DNA of 64,000 bases from Campylobacter concisus (GCF_003048875.2 NZ_CP049264.1:1364001-1428000); one strand, 5' to 3'. Positions 9,188 through 21,218 are shown, numbered from the stretch's first letter. The notes: generated from the letters alone by a model not told the origin. Numbers and translations: made by a program.

Positions 9188-9795
9188 AACCTCGCAAAAT
9201 TTTCTAAAATTTTAAGCCCAACCTCATGACTTTTTTCTGGATGAGGCTGAAAACCAAAGAGATTTTCATGCTGCACCACACTTGTAAATTCATATCCATA
9301 AGTTGTCTTTGCAAGTGCAAATTTATCATCACAAACCACGTGGTAGCTATGCACAAAGTATAAATACTCAAGCTCTTTTAATCCTAATCTTAAAGGGCTA
9401 TTTTGTTTAAACTCGAGTGTGTTCCAGCCAACATGTGGGATCTTTAGTGGCTTATCAAATTTAGTTTCATCAAATTTAACAACCTCTCCTGGCAAAAGAG
9501 AAAGCCCCTCATGCTCGCCAAATTCAAAGCTTTTTTCAAACAAAAGCTGCATACCAAGGCAAATTCCTATAAAGGCTTTGCCATTTTTTACAGCCTCTTT
9601 TATCGCTTCATCCATGCCGTTAAATTTAAGTTTCTTCATCGCCTCGCCAAATGCCCCAACACCTGGTAAAACGATGTGAGAGTGCTCTTTTAAACTCTTG
9701 GGCTCACTTAGTAAAACGCACTCATGTCCAAGAAATTTAAAAGCATTTATCACGCTTTTGATGTTTCCAGCGCCATAATCAATAATAGCAATCAT
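9184..9795 (-). CDS. hisH: Imidazole glycerol phosphate synthase glutaminase subunit
   Basis: 203 residues, class I glutamine amidotransferase. The start [15 protein letters not shown] is typical of HisH, the nucleophile is the Cys of [11 protein letters not shown], and the His and Glu of the triad lie in FQPHPEKS. It supplies ammonia to HisF, which makes imidazole glycerol phosphate and AICAR. It overlaps pglG and hisA by 4 bp each. Some flagellar-glycan loci use HisH paralogues for sugar amination, but coupling to hisA here favours histidine synthesis. Confidence 0.93.
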   Translation of the reverse strand: MIAIIDYGAGNIKSVINAFKFLGHECVLLSEPKSLKEHSHIVLPGVGAFGEAMKKLKFNGMDEAIKEAVKNGKAFIGICLGMQLLFEKSFEFGEHEGLSLLPGEVVKFDETKFDKPLKIPHVGWNTLEFKQNSPLRLGLKELEYLYFVHSYHVVCDDKFALAKTTYGYEFTSVVQHENLFGFQPHPEKSHEVGLKILENFARL

Positions 9796-10688
9796 CTGTT
9801 CTCTTGCCTTTTTACGCTAAAGAGATAAAAGCTAAGTGCCGCCATCAGCATCGCCACACCGCCTATTAGATAGATAGCGTTTATGATATTTTCAGGTGCA
9901 GTGATAGCAAATTTAAAGACTAACATGAGAGCCTCGATTGCAAGTGCGATGATGATAGAGCCGATAAATCTAACCATAGTCTTATATATCACGCTATTTT
10001 CTTCGTGATTTTTGCCTAAAACCTCTTCTTCAAATATCGTCTTAACAAGGTCAAAAATGGCAAGAGCCAGCGTTAAAATGATGGTTGATTCAAAAATTTC
10101 TTCGACATTTATATGCTCGATACTCTTTGAGATAAAGCTCTTTACGCCGTGCCAAAATAAAAATGCGCAGATCATAAAAAGCGATGCACAAAAGAGCGCA
10201 TAGACTGTCTTTAGAAATCTACCAAAATGCTCCTCGACAAAGCCGCTATCGACCATATTTAGGATATTTTCTAGGCTTATGTCGATGCAAGCGATAAATT
10301 TAAGCTCATTTTTTTCATTATAGATAGGCACGCTTGCTGTGACGCACAAACCTCCATTTAGACTTGATGGATATGGATCGCTTAAAACGCACCTTTTCTC
10401 GCGCACAGCGGTGTAGTAGTATGCCTTGTTTGCGCGGTTTTCACCTTTTGGAATTTTATACTTTTCATTTAGACTGATCGAGTCTTCGATCTGTATGCCA
10501 TTTTCATCCAAAATGTATAGTGCATCAAAATTTTCTATCTCGTGGCTGATCTTATCAAAGCCAGCTTTTATGTTTTCTAAGCACACTCCAGGCAGTCTGT
10601 TTGGCAAATTTCTACTAAATAAATAGCAGATATACGCCCTTGCCTTGTATCTCGTGTCACTAAATCTCTTAATATCTTTTATAACCAA
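9792..10688 (-). CDS. pglG: PglG-like membrane protein with a PDC sensor-type domain
   Basis: 298 residues, equal in size and position to C. jejuni PglG (Cj1119c), which lies next to pglF. Residues about 1-150 look like a PDC/Cache sensor (ALYILDENGIQIED, then KAYYYTAVREKRCVLSDPYPS and VTASVPIYNE), followed by four hydrophobic segments up to the C-terminus. No kinase, methyl-accepting or cyclase domain follows. PglG is not required for assembly of the C. jejuni glycan and its role is unknown. The gene is two bases from pglF and overlaps hisH. Confidence 0.75.
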   Translation of the reverse strand: MVIKDIKRFSDTRYKARAYICYLFSRNLPNRLPGVCLENIKAGFDKISHEIENFDALYILDENGIQIEDSISLNEKYKIPKGENRANKAYYYTAVREKRCVLSDPYPSSLNGGLCVTASVPIYNEKNELKFIACIDISLENILNMVDSGFVEEHFGRFLKTVYALFCASLFMICAFLFWHGVKSFISKSIEHINVEEIFESTIILTLALAIFDLVKTIFEEEVLGKNHEENSVIYKTMVRFIGSIIIALAIEALMLVFKFAITAPENIINAIYLIGGVAMLMAALSFYLFSVKRQENR

Positions 10689-10690
10689 AA

Positions 10691-12472
10691 CTAGCCTTTT
10701 AAATTTAATGCATGGTTAAACTCTGGCACGATCACCTTAAGAGCAGGTGCTACCTCGTCATCTTCAAGCTGCAAAAGCCCATTTATCTGTGAATTTAAAA
10801 GGGTCAGATCATAAGGCTGCGAGTGTGTCACAAAGATCGACTCATACTTAGTTTGAACGTCATCTTTGTTGATAAGCAGCTCCTCATAAAGCTTCTCGCC
10901 AGGTCTAAGCCCTACAAATTCGATGCCCAGATGCTCTTTATTTGAAAGCAGAAGCATCTTTTTAGCAAGATCGACGATCTTAACAGGCTCGCCCATATCA
11001 AGCACGAAAAGCTCTCCACCTTTTGCGATAGAGGCTGCTTGAAGGACTAGCTGGCACGCTTCAGACGTAAGCATAAAGTATCTTGTGATCTCTGGGTGAG
11101 TGACGCTTAGTGGCTTATTTGCAGCGATCTGCGCTTTAAATTTAGGTATGACTGAGCCACTTGAGCCAAGGACATTACCAAAGCGCACGCAAACTATCTC
11201 GCAGACACCTGCTTCGTTTGAATTTAGTGCGTAAAGCTCGCAAACACGCTTAGTTGTACCCATTATGTTTGTTGGACGCACTGCCTTGTCTGAAGAGATC
11301 ATGACAAATTTCTTAGCACCATATTTTTTAGAAAGATCGACTGCATTTTTTGTGCCAAGGATGTTGTTTTCAACTGCTGAGCGAGGATTTAGCTCGCAAA
11401 GTGGCACGTGTTTGTAGGCTGCAGCGTGGATGACGATCTCTGGTCTAAATTCTTCAAAAACCTCTTCAAAGTCTTTTAAATTTGTGATATTTACAAGCTT
11501 GCTAACAGTTCTTTTATCTCTTGTATCTTCGCCTATTTTATAAAGGTTAAACTCGCTGTGCTCGACCATTATAAGCTCGCTTACGCCATATTTCAAGCAC
11601 TGCTTACAAATTTCGCTTCCTATACTTCCGCCAGCTCCAGTGACAAGCACTTTTTTATCTTTTAAGAAATTTGAAATAGCTTCTGGATTAAGGTCTTTTG
11701 GCTTTCTAGCGAGCAAATCTTCGATCGAGATATCTTTGATCGGCTCATTTTCGATAAGCGAAAAGAGCTTCATATCTCTTATGCCATATCCAGTTAGCTC
11801 ATCAACTAAGGCCTGAAGCTCGTCTTGATCAAGTGCTAGTGCGATGATAGCAGTCTTTGCGTCGTAGTCTTTTATAAGGCTTGGTATATCTTTTTTATCT
11901 TGAACTAAAAATCCATCACAATATGTGCCAACAAGATCGCTTCTGCCATCTACCACACCAACTGCATAGTAGTCAAGATAGCCCTGTTTTAAGCCGCGCA
12001 AGACGTGAAGCGCCTTTGAGGTTGCACCTATAACGATACAAGGCTCGCCTTTGTGAGGTCTGTTTGAAAAGTCAAGCACCATACGCTTTGAAATTCTCAA
12101 AAGCCCGATGAGTAGGCACGAGATGAGAAGGTCGATAAAAATGACGCTTCTTGGGTAAGGATTTAAAAAATCTTGTATGATGAAAAATACGATCGTAAAT
12201 AAGATCGCCGCGCAAACGTGAGCTAGGAAAATTTTACGAGCCTCATTTAAGCCAAAAAATCTCCACGGCACCTTGTAAATTTTAAACATCCACATAAAAA
12301 AGAGCTTAAATACGATCAAAAATCCAGCCGTTACAAAAAGCCCTTGCACGTAGATGTCTGGGATGTCGGCGTTAAATCTTAAAAGATAAGCCGCATATAT
12401 CGAAAAAACAAATATAAAAACATCGCCAAGAAGGAAAAATACGAGCCTTTTTAACTTCGTTGCATGAAACAT
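10691..12472 (-). CDS. pglF: UDP-N-acetylglucosamine 4,6-dehydratase (membrane-bound)
   Basis: 593 residues. Four N-terminal membrane helices (about 10-120) and a linker domain precede a Rossmann domain with [15 protein letters not shown] near residue 280. The active site region [18 protein letters not shown] shows the substitution of Tyr by Met typical of this SDR subgroup, with the catalytic Lys kept. It makes UDP-4-keto-6-deoxy-GlcNAc, the first step towards UDP-N,N'-diacetylbacillosamine. It abuts pglE with no spacer. Length and order match C. jejuni Cj1120c. Confidence 0.96.
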   Translation of the reverse strand: MFHATKLKRLVFFLLGDVFIFVFSIYAAYLLRFNADIPDIYVQGLFVTAGFLIVFKLFFMWMFKIYKVPWRFFGLNEARKIFLAHVCAAILFTIVFFIIQDFLNPYPRSVIFIDLLISCLLIGLLRISKRMVLDFSNRPHKGEPCIVIGATSKALHVLRGLKQGYLDYYAVGVVDGRSDLVGTYCDGFLVQDKKDIPSLIKDYDAKTAIIALALDQDELQALVDELTGYGIRDMKLFSLIENEPIKDISIEDLLARKPKDLNPEAISNFLKDKKVLVTGAGGSIGSEICKQCLKYGVSELIMVEHSEFNLYKIGEDTRDKRTVSKLVNITNLKDFEEVFEEFRPEIVIHAAAYKHVPLCELNPRSAVENNILGTKNAVDLSKKYGAKKFVMISSDKAVRPTNIMGTTKRVCELYALNSNEAGVCEIVCVRFGNVLGSSGSVIPKFKAQIAANKPLSVTHPEITRYFMLTSEACQLVLQAASIAKGGELFVLDMGEPVKIVDLAKKMLLLSNKEHLGIEFVGLRPGEKLYEELLINKDDVQTKYESIFVTHSQPYDLTLLNSQINGLLQLEDDEVAPALKVIVPEFNHALNLKG

Positions 12473-13585
<1,113 letters not shown>

Positions 13586-13613
13586 TTAGCGATTTTAGCA
13601 CTTATTTTTAAAT

Positions 13614-14204
13614 TTATATCTTAGCGCGCTCGCATGCAGGCACGCCATACGCCTTTATGCCGTCCTTTATATCTCTAACGACCACGCTTCCAGCGCCGAT
13701 GATGCAGTTTTTACCGATGCTTATGCCTTGAATGACGCTTGAGCCAATGCCAATGTGCGTAAATTCGCCCACACTCACATTTCCAGCAAGGGCTGCATTT
13801 GGGCTGATGTGAGCAAATTTACCTATCACGCACTCATGCTCTATCACTGCGCCAGAGTTTATGATAGCGCCCTCTTTTATGCAAGCTTTTGCGTTTATCA
13901 CGGCATTTGGCATGACGACCACACCTTTTTCTATCACAGCACTTTCGCTCACAACCGCACTTTTATGGATCAAATTTACTATCTCAAAGCCAACATCCTC
14001 GACCTTTTGGCTGATCTTTTGCCTTGTTTTATTATCACCTATGGCTATTATGATGTCAGCTTTTTCAAGCTCTGGGCTAAATTTATGCTCACTAGCATCA
14101 TCTAAAAAAACTATCTCATCATAGCCATTATCTCTAGCGATGTCAGCGATCACAAGCCCATGCCCACTCGCTCCGTAGATGTAAATTTTCTTAGTTTTTG
14201 CCAT
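13614..14204 (-). CDS. pglD: UDP-4-amino-sugar N-acetyltransferase
   Basis: About 196 residues from ATG 14204 ([16 protein letters not shown]), chosen because GGAGA lies seven bases upstream; it overlaps pglC by 14 bp. The N-terminal part is a small Rossmann-like UDP-binding domain. The C-terminal part is a left-handed beta-helix of hexapeptide repeats ([19 protein letters not shown] and so on) with a conserved catalytic His in EHECVIG. It acetylates the 4-amino group using acetyl-CoA, completing UDP-diNAc-bacillosamine. Confidence 0.94.
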   Translation of the reverse strand: MAKTKKIYIYGASGHGLVIADIARDNGYDEIVFLDDASEHKFSPELEKADIIIAIGDNKTRQKISQKVEDVGFEIVNLIHKSAVVSESAVIEKGVVVMPNAVINAKACIKEGAIINSGAVIEHECVIGKFAHISPNAALAGNVSVGEFTHIGIGSSVIQGISIGKNCIIGAGSVVVRDIKDGIKAYGVPACERAKI

Positions 14205-14796
14205 TAAATTTCTCCGTCGTCGCCTGTCCCTCTTTGCTGACACCACTTCGTTTTAGCACCTTTTCGATGGTCTGCAAGGCGATCTTTACATCAAGCATAA
14301 AGCTTAAATTTTTAGCGTAATAGACGTCGTATTCAAATTTTTTCTCCCAGCTTATGGCGTTTCTGCCATTTACCTGCGCTAGACCCGTGATACCAGGGCG
14401 CACGTCGTGGCGGTGCTTTTGCGTTTCGTTATAGATGGGTAGATACTCGACTAGAAGCGGCCTTGGTCCAATGAAGCTCATATCGCCCTTTAGCACGTTA
14501 AATAGCTGTGGCAGCTCATCAAGACTAAGTGAGCGGATCAGTTTGCCAAATTTACCAAGACGCTGGTCATCTGGCAAGAGCTCGCCATTTGCGTCACGCT
14601 CGTCACTCATCGTCTTAAATTTATAAATTTTAAAAATTTTCTCATTAAGCCCTGGTCTTGCCTGCGTAAAAATGACGTCACGGCTTACCTTAAAATAGAT
14701 AAAAATAGCCGTTGCTATGATGATAGGTGATGTTAAAATGAGCAAAAACAAAGCTCCCAAAATATCAATCACCCTCTTTAAAAAATTTCTATACAT
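14191..14796 (-). CDS. pglC: Undecaprenyl-phosphate diNAc-bacillosaminyl-1-phosphate transferase
   Basis: 201 residues, a minimal monotopic phosphoglycosyl transferase. The N-terminal re-entrant helix (residues about 5-32) contains the Ser-Pro kink ([15 protein letters not shown]). The catalytic Asp-Glu dyad is in [11 protein letters not shown], and the family block [13 protein letters not shown] follows. It places bacillosamine phosphate on undecaprenyl phosphate at the inner membrane and so starts the lipid-linked glycan. It overlaps pglA by 8 bp. Confidence 0.95.
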   Translation of the reverse strand: MYRNFLKRVIDILGALFLLILTSPIIIATAIFIYFKVSRDVIFTQARPGLNEKIFKIYKFKTMSDERDANGELLPDDQRLGKFGKLIRSLSLDELPQLFNVLKGDMSFIGPRPLLVEYLPIYNETQKHRHDVRPGITGLAQVNGRNAISWEKKFEYDVYYAKNLSFMLDVKIALQTIEKVLKRSGVSKEGQATTEKFNGKN

Positions 14797-15904
14797 CTAT
14801 AAATTTCCTATAAATTTCTATATATCTTTTCGCGATTTGCTTCTCGTCAAACTCACTAACTGCCCAGTCCCTGCCATTTTGCCCAAGCTTAGTGCAAAGT
14901 GCTTCATCATCAAGCAAAATTTTTATCTTACTAGCAAGATCACTTGCGTCTTTTACCTTACATAAAAGTCCGTTGTAGCCCTCTCTTACAGCCTCATTGC
15001 AGCCTGTCACGTCACTTGCAACGACTGCTTTAGCCATGCTCATCGCCTCTAAAACCGTTCTTGGAAAGCCCTCTTTATAGCTTGGCAAAGCCAGTAAGTA
15101 AGAAGCTTTTAAAAGCTGTGGTATGTCGTTTCTAGCGCCAAGATATCGCACCTTGCCACCTTTTAAAAAGCTCTCGTCGGCGGTTGATTTATTACCAGCA
15201 AAGCCCTCGCCCACAAAGACAAATTCGCAGTTTTTATAGCCATTTAAAATTTCTGCTGCCTCGTAAAATTCACGAACGCCCTTGTGCCACATGGCTCTGG
15301 CGATCATGAGAACCACCTTTTTTTCACCAAAGTCAGCTGCCTGCGTGATAGCTGGGTCAAATTTAGCAGTATCGACGCCGACACTTTTTATGCGATACAC
15401 CTTGCTTTTATCTATCAAATTTTTAGAGATCAGATAGTCTGGGTCTGCGTCATTTACGAAGATGCAAGCATCAACTTTTGCAAAAGAGAGCTTATAAAGG
15501 CTCTCCATGACAAAACGCACGGCCTTTGTCTTAATATCATCATCGATATAAAAGCTACCAAGGCCTTCGACCAAATTTATCACGTGCTTTATGCCAGCGT
15601 TTTTAGCAGCAAATGTGCCAAAGACATTTGACTTATGAGCGCCAGTTTGAAGCAGGTCTAAATTTAGCTCGCCTAAAATTTGAGATAGTTTTTTTGAGTT
15701 ATTTATCACGGTTAGCGGATTTAGGCTCGCCTTATCAAGCTCGTAGGTAACGGCGTGAAAGCTTTTAGCAAGCTCATTAGTGAAATTTCCTTTTGGAGCG
15801 ATAGCAAAAACCTCATGCCCCATATCTTTTAAAGCCTGCATAATAGGGCGTCTAAAAAAGTGTATGCTCATATCAGCATGGCTTAAAAATCCTATCCTTG
15901 CCAT
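14789..15904 (-). CDS. pglA: Alpha-1,3-GalNAc transferase acting on diNAc-Bac-PP-undecaprenol
   Basis: 371 residues, GT4 fold. It opens [13 protein letters not shown] and keeps the segment [14 protein letters not shown], which closely recalls C. jejuni PglA. The donor-site EX7E motif is EGFPRTVLE. It adds the second sugar of the lipid-linked oligosaccharide. The gene lies between pglB and pglC as in C. jejuni, with two bases to pglB. Confidence 0.92.
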   Translation of the reverse strand: MARIGFLSHADMSIHFFRRPIMQALKDMGHEVFAIAPKGNFTNELAKSFHAVTYELDKASLNPLTVINNSKKLSQILGELNLDLLQTGAHKSNVFGTFAAKNAGIKHVINLVEGLGSFYIDDDIKTKAVRFVMESLYKLSFAKVDACIFVNDADPDYLISKNLIDKSKVYRIKSVGVDTAKFDPAITQAADFGEKKVVLMIARAMWHKGVREFYEAAEILNGYKNCEFVFVGEGFAGNKSTADESFLKGGKVRYLGARNDIPQLLKASYLLALPSYKEGFPRTVLEAMSMAKAVVASDVTGCNEAVREGYNGLLCKVKDASDLASKIKILLDDEALCTKLGQNGRDWAVSEFDEKQIAKRYIEIYRKFIDV

Positions 15905-15906
15905 CT

Positions 15907-18006
15907 CTACCTCTTTAGCCTATAAACTTTTGCCGCCCCGTCAAGTATGACTGGCTCAAAGACCTTAGGATCGTATCTTTCAAGCACGAAAAGCTGGATG
16001 TAGGCGCTATTTAAAATGCTCTCATCAAGGATGATAAATCTACCATAATCCCTCATAAAAATGACAGAAATATTTGAGCTTTCATTATTTTTATACTCTT
16101 TTACATTTAGCTTGCCAGCCTCGTTGTAGTCGGTCTCTATGAAAGATCTTAGTGGTAAGACATTGCCATCATAGATCAAATTTGTGACATCACTTGTTAG
16201 AGTAAATCCACCACTTAGTCTAATGCCCTTTTCGCTTTGCGAGATCGCTCTTGTGGTGATGAAAAGTCCGTTGTTTAGGTTTTTACCACTTTTTAGATCG
16301 ATCTTGCTAAACTGCAAAATGGTCGGAAAGATGCTAAGCATCCTATCTGGCAGGTAATAATAAATCTCTATGCTCTTTGCTGGTAGGCTAAAATTTGCCT
16401 CTTTTATCTCGCTAAAAAACTGATCAACGCTTAAATTTCTATCTTTTAAAATTTGAGCCAAGTTGCCATTAAAGTGCTCTTTGAAATTTCGCTCAGTGTA
16501 TTCTACATCGAGCCTTGCCATATTTGCCGAGCTCATCTCGTCGCTTCCAAGCGCAAAGCTCACGGCAAAATTTTCACGTCCAAGGTGCTTTCCGCCGTCA
16601 ATTAGCGTCTTAACATCGCTGTAATATCTAATCGGATATCCATAGTCCCACCACGCAAGCACGTAGTCTTCGCGTCCTGCGATGCTTTTTAGCTTATTTA
16701 AAATTTCAACTTCTTTATTTACAAAGACTGGCTCAGCCTTGTAGCCATAGATGTGAATGAGCGCTGGAGCAAGCACTAGGGCCGCTATGAACGCTCTTAT
16801 GAGATTTAAAACAGCCCCTTTTAGCTTTAAATTTGCAAGCACAAACTCCACTAAGTAGCCAAAGCCAAGTGCCATGATAGGCACGGCATAAATGGTAAAT
16901 CTAAGGCCACTTTTAAAGGCTAAAAAGCCAAGTGCGAGCATGCCCAGCGAGACGGCAAATGAGCGGTGCTTGTAGCAAAACAGAGCGACGCCAGCAAGCG
17001 AGATCAAAAATGTGATGACATTTGCGCTGATCCTCTCACAAAATAGCGTAAAATCAACGACGCTTGACTCTTGGATAGTTTGATTGACATTAAAAAAGTG
17101 AAAGCTCATACCGCCAACTTCAGGCGCATCTCTAAAGACGTAGAATTTAAGCTGAAAGATTATCGGATTTAGCCCACCACGGATGACAAAAATGACAAAG
17201 ATAATCGCCAAAATGCCAAGAGCAATTTTTAAATTTATCACCTCTTTTTTAAATAGGCAAAGTGCGTAAATAGCGATGACAACGATAAATTTAAGAGTTA
17301 GATCAAGGTTTGAGATAGCAAGTAAAAGCAGCGAAATTTCAAGGTAAAAAAGTGGATTTTTCCTATCAAAAATGAGCGTGTAAAGTAAAAATAGCCCGGT
17401 TAAAATGCTAATAAGCGAAAAGGCGCTCATATACCACCACATATAGATAAGCACGCTTAAAGGTGCTATTATCAGGCTCTTTGCGTCCTTTTTCTCAAGC
17501 ACCCTAACAAGTCCCCAAACGACAAAGACGCTAAGAGTGATGATGAGCATGTCAGTGTCGTAGTAACCAGCCATCGTGCGGTTGTAGTAGCTATTTGCGA
17601 TCACTGCAAGAAGTGCAGCGATGAAGCCAGCCATTTTTGCTTTGTATTCATTTGCGATCAAGATAACAGGCACAGCCACAAGCGACGAGAAAAATACACT
17701 CATATAAATCATCGCTGTCTCAAGCTTGACGCCTAGGAATTTCACGATCCAGTAAGTAAGCGTCGAGAGCGGATAGCCATAGTAGCTAAGGTCGTTTTCT
17801 TGGTGAAAGCCAGCTAGCATGTCCCTTGCCCCCTCGGCAAATGCGTAGCCGTCGTTTGTGCTGATCATCAGCTCGTTGTTCCAGAAAAAGACTGGATACT
17901 CACTCGCCCAAAAGACCCAGTAAAGCCTGCAAACCATGCCAAAGAGGACTGCGGCAAATATCATAAGGTATAAAGAGTAATTTTTAAAAAATAAATTTCT
18001 ATTCAT
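15907..18006 (-). CDS. pglB: Oligosaccharyltransferase PglB, canonical copy
   Basis: 699 residues: about 12 membrane segments followed by a periplasmic domain. Functional motifs of bacterial STT3 enzymes are all visible: the first-loop Asp in MISTNDGYAF, the metal-binding DxD in GYYDTDML, TIQE on external loop 5, an Arg twelve residues after that Glu (CERIS) that reads the acidic -2 sequon residue, WWDYG, and the MxxI motif in RMLSIF. DGGKHLG after WWDYG matches C. jejuni. It should transfer the glycan to Asn in D/E-X-N-X-S/T. It overlaps pglJ by 8 bp. Confidence 0.96.
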   Translation of the reverse strand: MNRNLFFKNYSLYLMIFAAVLFGMVCRLYWVFWASEYPVFFWNNELMISTNDGYAFAEGARDMLAGFHQENDLSYYGYPLSTLTYWIVKFLGVKLETAMIYMSVFFSSLVAVPVILIANEYKAKMAGFIAALLAVIANSYYNRTMAGYYDTDMLIITLSVFVVWGLVRVLEKKDAKSLIIAPLSVLIYMWWYMSAFSLISILTGLFLLYTLIFDRKNPLFYLEISLLLLAISNLDLTLKFIVVIAIYALCLFKKEVINLKIALGILAIIFVIFVIRGGLNPIIFQLKFYVFRDAPEVGGMSFHFFNVNQTIQESSVVDFTLFCERISANVITFLISLAGVALFCYKHRSFAVSLGMLALGFLAFKSGLRFTIYAVPIMALGFGYLVEFVLANLKLKGAVLNLIRAFIAALVLAPALIHIYGYKAEPVFVNKEVEILNKLKSIAGREDYVLAWWDYGYPIRYYSDVKTLIDGGKHLGRENFAVSFALGSDEMSSANMARLDVEYTERNFKEHFNGNLAQILKDRNLSVDQFFSEIKEANFSLPAKSIEIYYYLPDRMLSIFPTILQFSKIDLKSGKNLNNGLFITTRAISQSEKGIRLSGGFTLTSDVTNLIYDGNVLPLRSFIETDYNEAGKLNVKEYKNNESSNISVIFMRDYGRFIILDESILNSAYIQLFVLERYDPKVFEPVILDGAAKVYRLKR

Positions 18007-19123
18007 TAGGATTTTCCAAAAAATTTATAAGTTTGCTCGCTATGTTTTCACTATCAAAAAATTTAGCCCGATTATACGCAACATTTTCAAAATTTTGCCT
18101 TATTTCACGCTCGTTAAGCACCTTTATCATCGCTTCTTTCATCGCATTTTCGTCATCAACTGGCACTAAGATGCCAAACTCGCTCTCGCCCAAAAGCTCC
18201 TTTGCACCGCTTTTATGCTCGGTTGAAATGATAGTTTTTTCGCACGCTAGCGCTTCAAGCAAGACATTTGAAAAGCCCTCAAAACGCGAGGCACAAAGCA
18301 AGCAAGAGGCGTTTTTTATATGCCTAAAAGGGTTTTTATCAGTGCCAAGAAGTTTTACTCGATCGCCCACGCCAAATTTATCTATCAAATTTTGTAGCTC
18401 ATCCTTTAAAGGCCCTTTGCCAAGGATGCCAAGCGTGGCTCTAGGGTCGTTAATTGAAGCGATTATTTTTATTAGCATGGCTTGATTTTTACCGCTATCA
18501 AGGCGGCCTATGTTTATGAAAAATGGCTTAAAGTCGCTCTCAAGTGGCTCATCTTTTAGCAAATTTATAGTTTTTAGATCAAGGGCGTTATAAAGCACCT
18601 TTGTTTTTGCCTCACTCATGCCAAAATTTCGCACCAGATCCTCTTTATTGCCAGCTGCATTTGCGAGGATTAGATCAGCCTTTTTATAAAGATGAGTGAG
18701 TAAAAATTTATTAACCCTGCCGCTTAGATCGTTTTTATATAGGATCGACGGACAGCTTCGCTCGCTGATAACTAGCCTAGCCTTTAGCCCTAAAATCCTA
18801 GCAAGCCCAGCGATATAGCAAGGGCGGTTCATCAGCACAAACTGCGTGTCGATGCCTAAGTTTTGACAGAGCTTTTTATACTTAAAGGCAAGCAACGGCA
18901 TCGCTAAAAAGAGCCTTGCAAGCTTCTTTAGTCCGCTCTCGTAAGGATCGCTATTTTCTATAAAGTGGATTTGCACCTCGCTTGGGATCTCATAGGCGAT
19001 GACCTTGCTCATTAAGATGAGATGAACTTCATAATGTTTAACCAAAAATGGCAGTAAATTTGCCACATTTCGCTCAGCCCCACCAGGCCCCATCGAATAT
19101 AAAAAAACGGCTAATTTTTTCAC
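17999..19123 (-). CDS. pglJ: PglJ-like GalNAc transferase (GT4)
   Basis: 374 residues. The opening KKLAVFLYSMGPGGAERNVA and the segment NLGIDTQFVLMNRP are close to C. jejuni PglJ, and the EX7E motif is EGFSNVLLE. In C. jejuni PglJ adds the third sugar, an alpha-1,4-GalNAc, to the lipid-linked chain. Its place directly before pglB is also conserved. The sugar actually added in this organism may differ, since the extra glycosyltransferases upstream are not the C. jejuni set. Confidence 0.87.
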   Translation of the reverse strand: MKKLAVFLYSMGPGGAERNVANLLPFLVKHYEVHLILMSKVIAYEIPSEVQIHFIENSDPYESGLKKLARLFLAMPLLAFKYKKLCQNLGIDTQFVLMNRPCYIAGLARILGLKARLVISERSCPSILYKNDLSGRVNKFLLTHLYKKADLILANAAGNKEDLVRNFGMSEAKTKVLYNALDLKTINLLKDEPLESDFKPFFINIGRLDSGKNQAMLIKIIASINDPRATLGILGKGPLKDELQNLIDKFGVGDRVKLLGTDKNPFRHIKNASCLLCASRFEGFSNVLLEALACEKTIISTEHKSGAKELLGESEFGILVPVDDENAMKEAMIKVLNEREIRQNFENVAYNRAKFFDSENIASKLINFLENPNE

Positions 19124-20163
19124 TTGCTAACAACCTTTTTTATAAATTCTCGCCACTGTTTGATTATATTTTCTTTGTTAAATAAATTTGCACTTTCGCT
19201 GGCGTTTTTTGCTAGTTTTTGCCTTAAATTTTCATCTTTTAAAAGCATTTCAAGCTTATCTTTTAGATCATTTGCGTCGCCATTTTTAAAGATAAGCCCA
19301 TCTATGCCGTCATTTATAAGCTCTCTTGCTCCCACGGTGTCACTACTTAGCCTAGCGCAATTAAAGGCGCCTGATTCTATTAGCACATTTGAAAGCCCCT
19401 CACTTCTTGAGCAAAGAGTAAAAATTTTTGCCTCGCTATAAAGCTTGCTAACATCGCTCATGTGACCTAGAAATTTGACATTAAGCCCTAAATTTGACGC
19501 CATTTGCTTCAGTTCGGCCTCCTGCCTGCCACTGCCTGCGATCTTTATCTCCCAGCCATCAAGCAAGCTCTTATCCGCCTTGCTAAGCGCCTCAAAATAG
19601 AGATCATAGCCCTTTACCGCCTCCAGCCTTGCCACGCTTAAGATGACATTTTTCTTCTCGCAAATTTCAGGCACGTCGATAAAGAGTGGGTTGTGGATGA
19701 CCTCGCGGTTTTTGGCAAATTTATAGTAGTCGTAGTCGCTTTTGCTTAGCACGCTTAGGCCATCTACAAAACGGTAGCTAATATCACGCATAGCGCTTGC
19801 GATTTTGTTTTTTAGGTAGCTGTGCTCGTGATGCTCAGTTGCTATTAGTTTGCTCTTTAGCCCAGCATTTGCCAGCACGCAAGCGACGTTTGTCCAGTCG
19901 ATAAAGCTAATTATCAGATCAGCCCTTTGCTCTTTAAAAAGCGCTCTAAGAGCGAGGATTTTTTTAAATTTTAAAGCGAGCCCTGAGCCAATGACGTTAA
20001 GGTTTATGATATTTATCTTTTCACTAAATTTATAAAGCCCAAGGTCCTCTTCAAGAAGAGCGATAGTGATCTCATTGTCTTTGCAAAGCTCGTTTGCAAG
20101 CACGTTTAGCACACGTTCAGCCCCACCATTTCTAAGCGCAGCGATGACAAAAAGAATTTTCAC
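19120..20163 (-). CDS. Additional PglH-like GT4 glycosyltransferase
   Basis: About 347 residues starting at GTG 20163 (V/M-KILFVIAALRNGG). This start is preferred because GGAGG lies just upstream and the GTG overlaps the stop of the preceding gene (GTGA). It has an N-terminal GGAERVLNVLA donor loop and an EX7E motif EGLSNVLIE. It is similar along its length to the adjacent pglH product, suggesting tandem duplication and divergence. C. jejuni has no counterpart at this position. It probably adds one sugar to the lipid-linked oligosaccharide; donor and linkage are unknown. Confidence 0.82.
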   Translation of the reverse strand: MKILFVIAALRNGGAERVLNVLANELCKDNEITIALLEEDLGLYKFSEKINIINLNVIGSGLALKFKKILALRALFKEQRADLIISFIDWTNVACVLANAGLKSKLIATEHHEHSYLKNKIASAMRDISYRFVDGLSVLSKSDYDYYKFAKNREVIHNPLFIDVPEICEKKNVILSVARLEAVKGYDLYFEALSKADKSLLDGWEIKIAGSGRQEAELKQMASNLGLNVKFLGHMSDVSKLYSEAKIFTLCSRSEGLSNVLIESGAFNCARLSSDTVGARELINDGIDGLIFKNGDANDLKDKLEMLLKDENLRQKLAKNASESANLFNKENIIKQWREFIKKVVSK

Positions 20164-21218
20164 TTCACACCTCCAAGCTTTAAAAGCTCCAGCCATTTTT
20201 TATAAATTTGCTCCACACTAAACTCATCAAGCCTAGCTCTTGCGTTTTTAGCAAATTCGCCCATTTTTGCCTCATCTTGCAGCAAATTTGCAAGCTTTTT
20301 ACTCATCTGATCAGCGTCATTTATCTCACAAAGTAAGCCATCAAAACCATCTTTTATAAGCTCTTTTGCCCCGCTAGTTCTTGTCGCAACCCGCACGCAG
20401 TCATAGTTTATCGCCTCTATCAAGGTGTTTCCAAGACCCTCGAAATTTGAGCAAGAGAGCAGCACCTTTGCCCTTTTATAAAGCGAGGCGATGTCGCTTA
20501 CATTGCCTAAAAACTCTACATCAGCGCCCAAGCTTTTGGCTAAATTTTCTAAATTTAGCCTCTCGCCGCCATCTCCAGCCACGGCAAATTTATAGCCGCT
20601 TTGCTTTAAGCTTGCAGCCACTCTTACAAACATTTCGCAGTTTTTTATCTTATTTAGCCTGCCAACAAAGATGACTAAATTTTCTTTATCAAAGCTCTCA
20701 CTGCGCACCTCTTCAAAGAGTGGGTTGTAAATTTTCATCACATTTTTGCAAAATTTAGAGTAGTAGCCTAGATCCTCGTCGCTTAAGACGCTAAGTGCAT
20801 TTGCAAATGGATAACTTATGCGTCTTAGCACCTTAAAAATGGCTCTTTTTGGCGCGAGATAGTTTGTGTGCTCACTTATGATTATAGGCGTTTTTAGCCC
20901 AGCTGAGCTAAAGAGCACCAAGGTATTTACGGCGTCTAAAAAGGATATCACAGCGTCAAATTTGCCCTCTCGTATGAGCGCTCTTAAAGCAAGCACCTTT
21001 GAAACTCTCTTTTTTAAATTTCCAACAAAGCCAAGCTCATCAGCACCAACACCTAAATTTATGAGTTTCACGCCACTTGCTAGCTCGTAAAATGGCTCGT
21101 CCTTGTCAAATTTAACAAGGCTTACCTCGTGATCCACGCTAAATCTTGAAGCGATCACCGCACAAACTCGCTCTGCACCGCCACTTCTAAGCGTTGATGT
21201 GACAAATAATATCCTCAT
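20160..21218 (-). CDS. pglH: PglH-like GalNAc polymerase (GT4)
   Basis: 352 residues. MRILFVTSTLRSGGAERV, IIISEHTNYLAP and FKVLRRISYPFANALSVL recall C. jejuni PglH, which adds several alpha-1,4-GalNAc units in succession. EX7E is EGLGNTLIE. It overlaps its neighbours by 4 bp on both sides. Of the two adjacent paralogues this is the closer to PglH, although counting function cannot be read from sequence. Confidence 0.78.
   Translation of the reverse strand: MRILFVTSTLRSGGAERVCAVIASRFSVDHEVSLVKFDKDEPFYELASGVKLINLGVGADELGFVGNLKKRVSKVLALRALIREGKFDAVISFLDAVNTLVLFSSAGLKTPIIISEHTNYLAPKRAIFKVLRRISYPFANALSVLSDEDLGYYSKFCKNVMKIYNPLFEEVRSESFDKENLVIFVGRLNKIKNCEMFVRVAASLKQSGYKFAVAGDGGERLNLENLAKSLGADVEFLGNVSDIASLYKRAKVLLSCSNFEGLGNTLIEAINYDCVRVATRTSGAKELIKDGFDGLLCEINDADQMSKKLANLLQDEAKMGEFAKNARARLDEFSVEQIYKKWLELLKLGGVK

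Noticed and set aside
9184-9795. hisH as a sugar-amination amidotransferase of a flagellin glycan pathway
   Set aside because: It is coupled to hisA by a 4-bp overlap and has the standard HisH motifs; no flagellar glycan genes are near.
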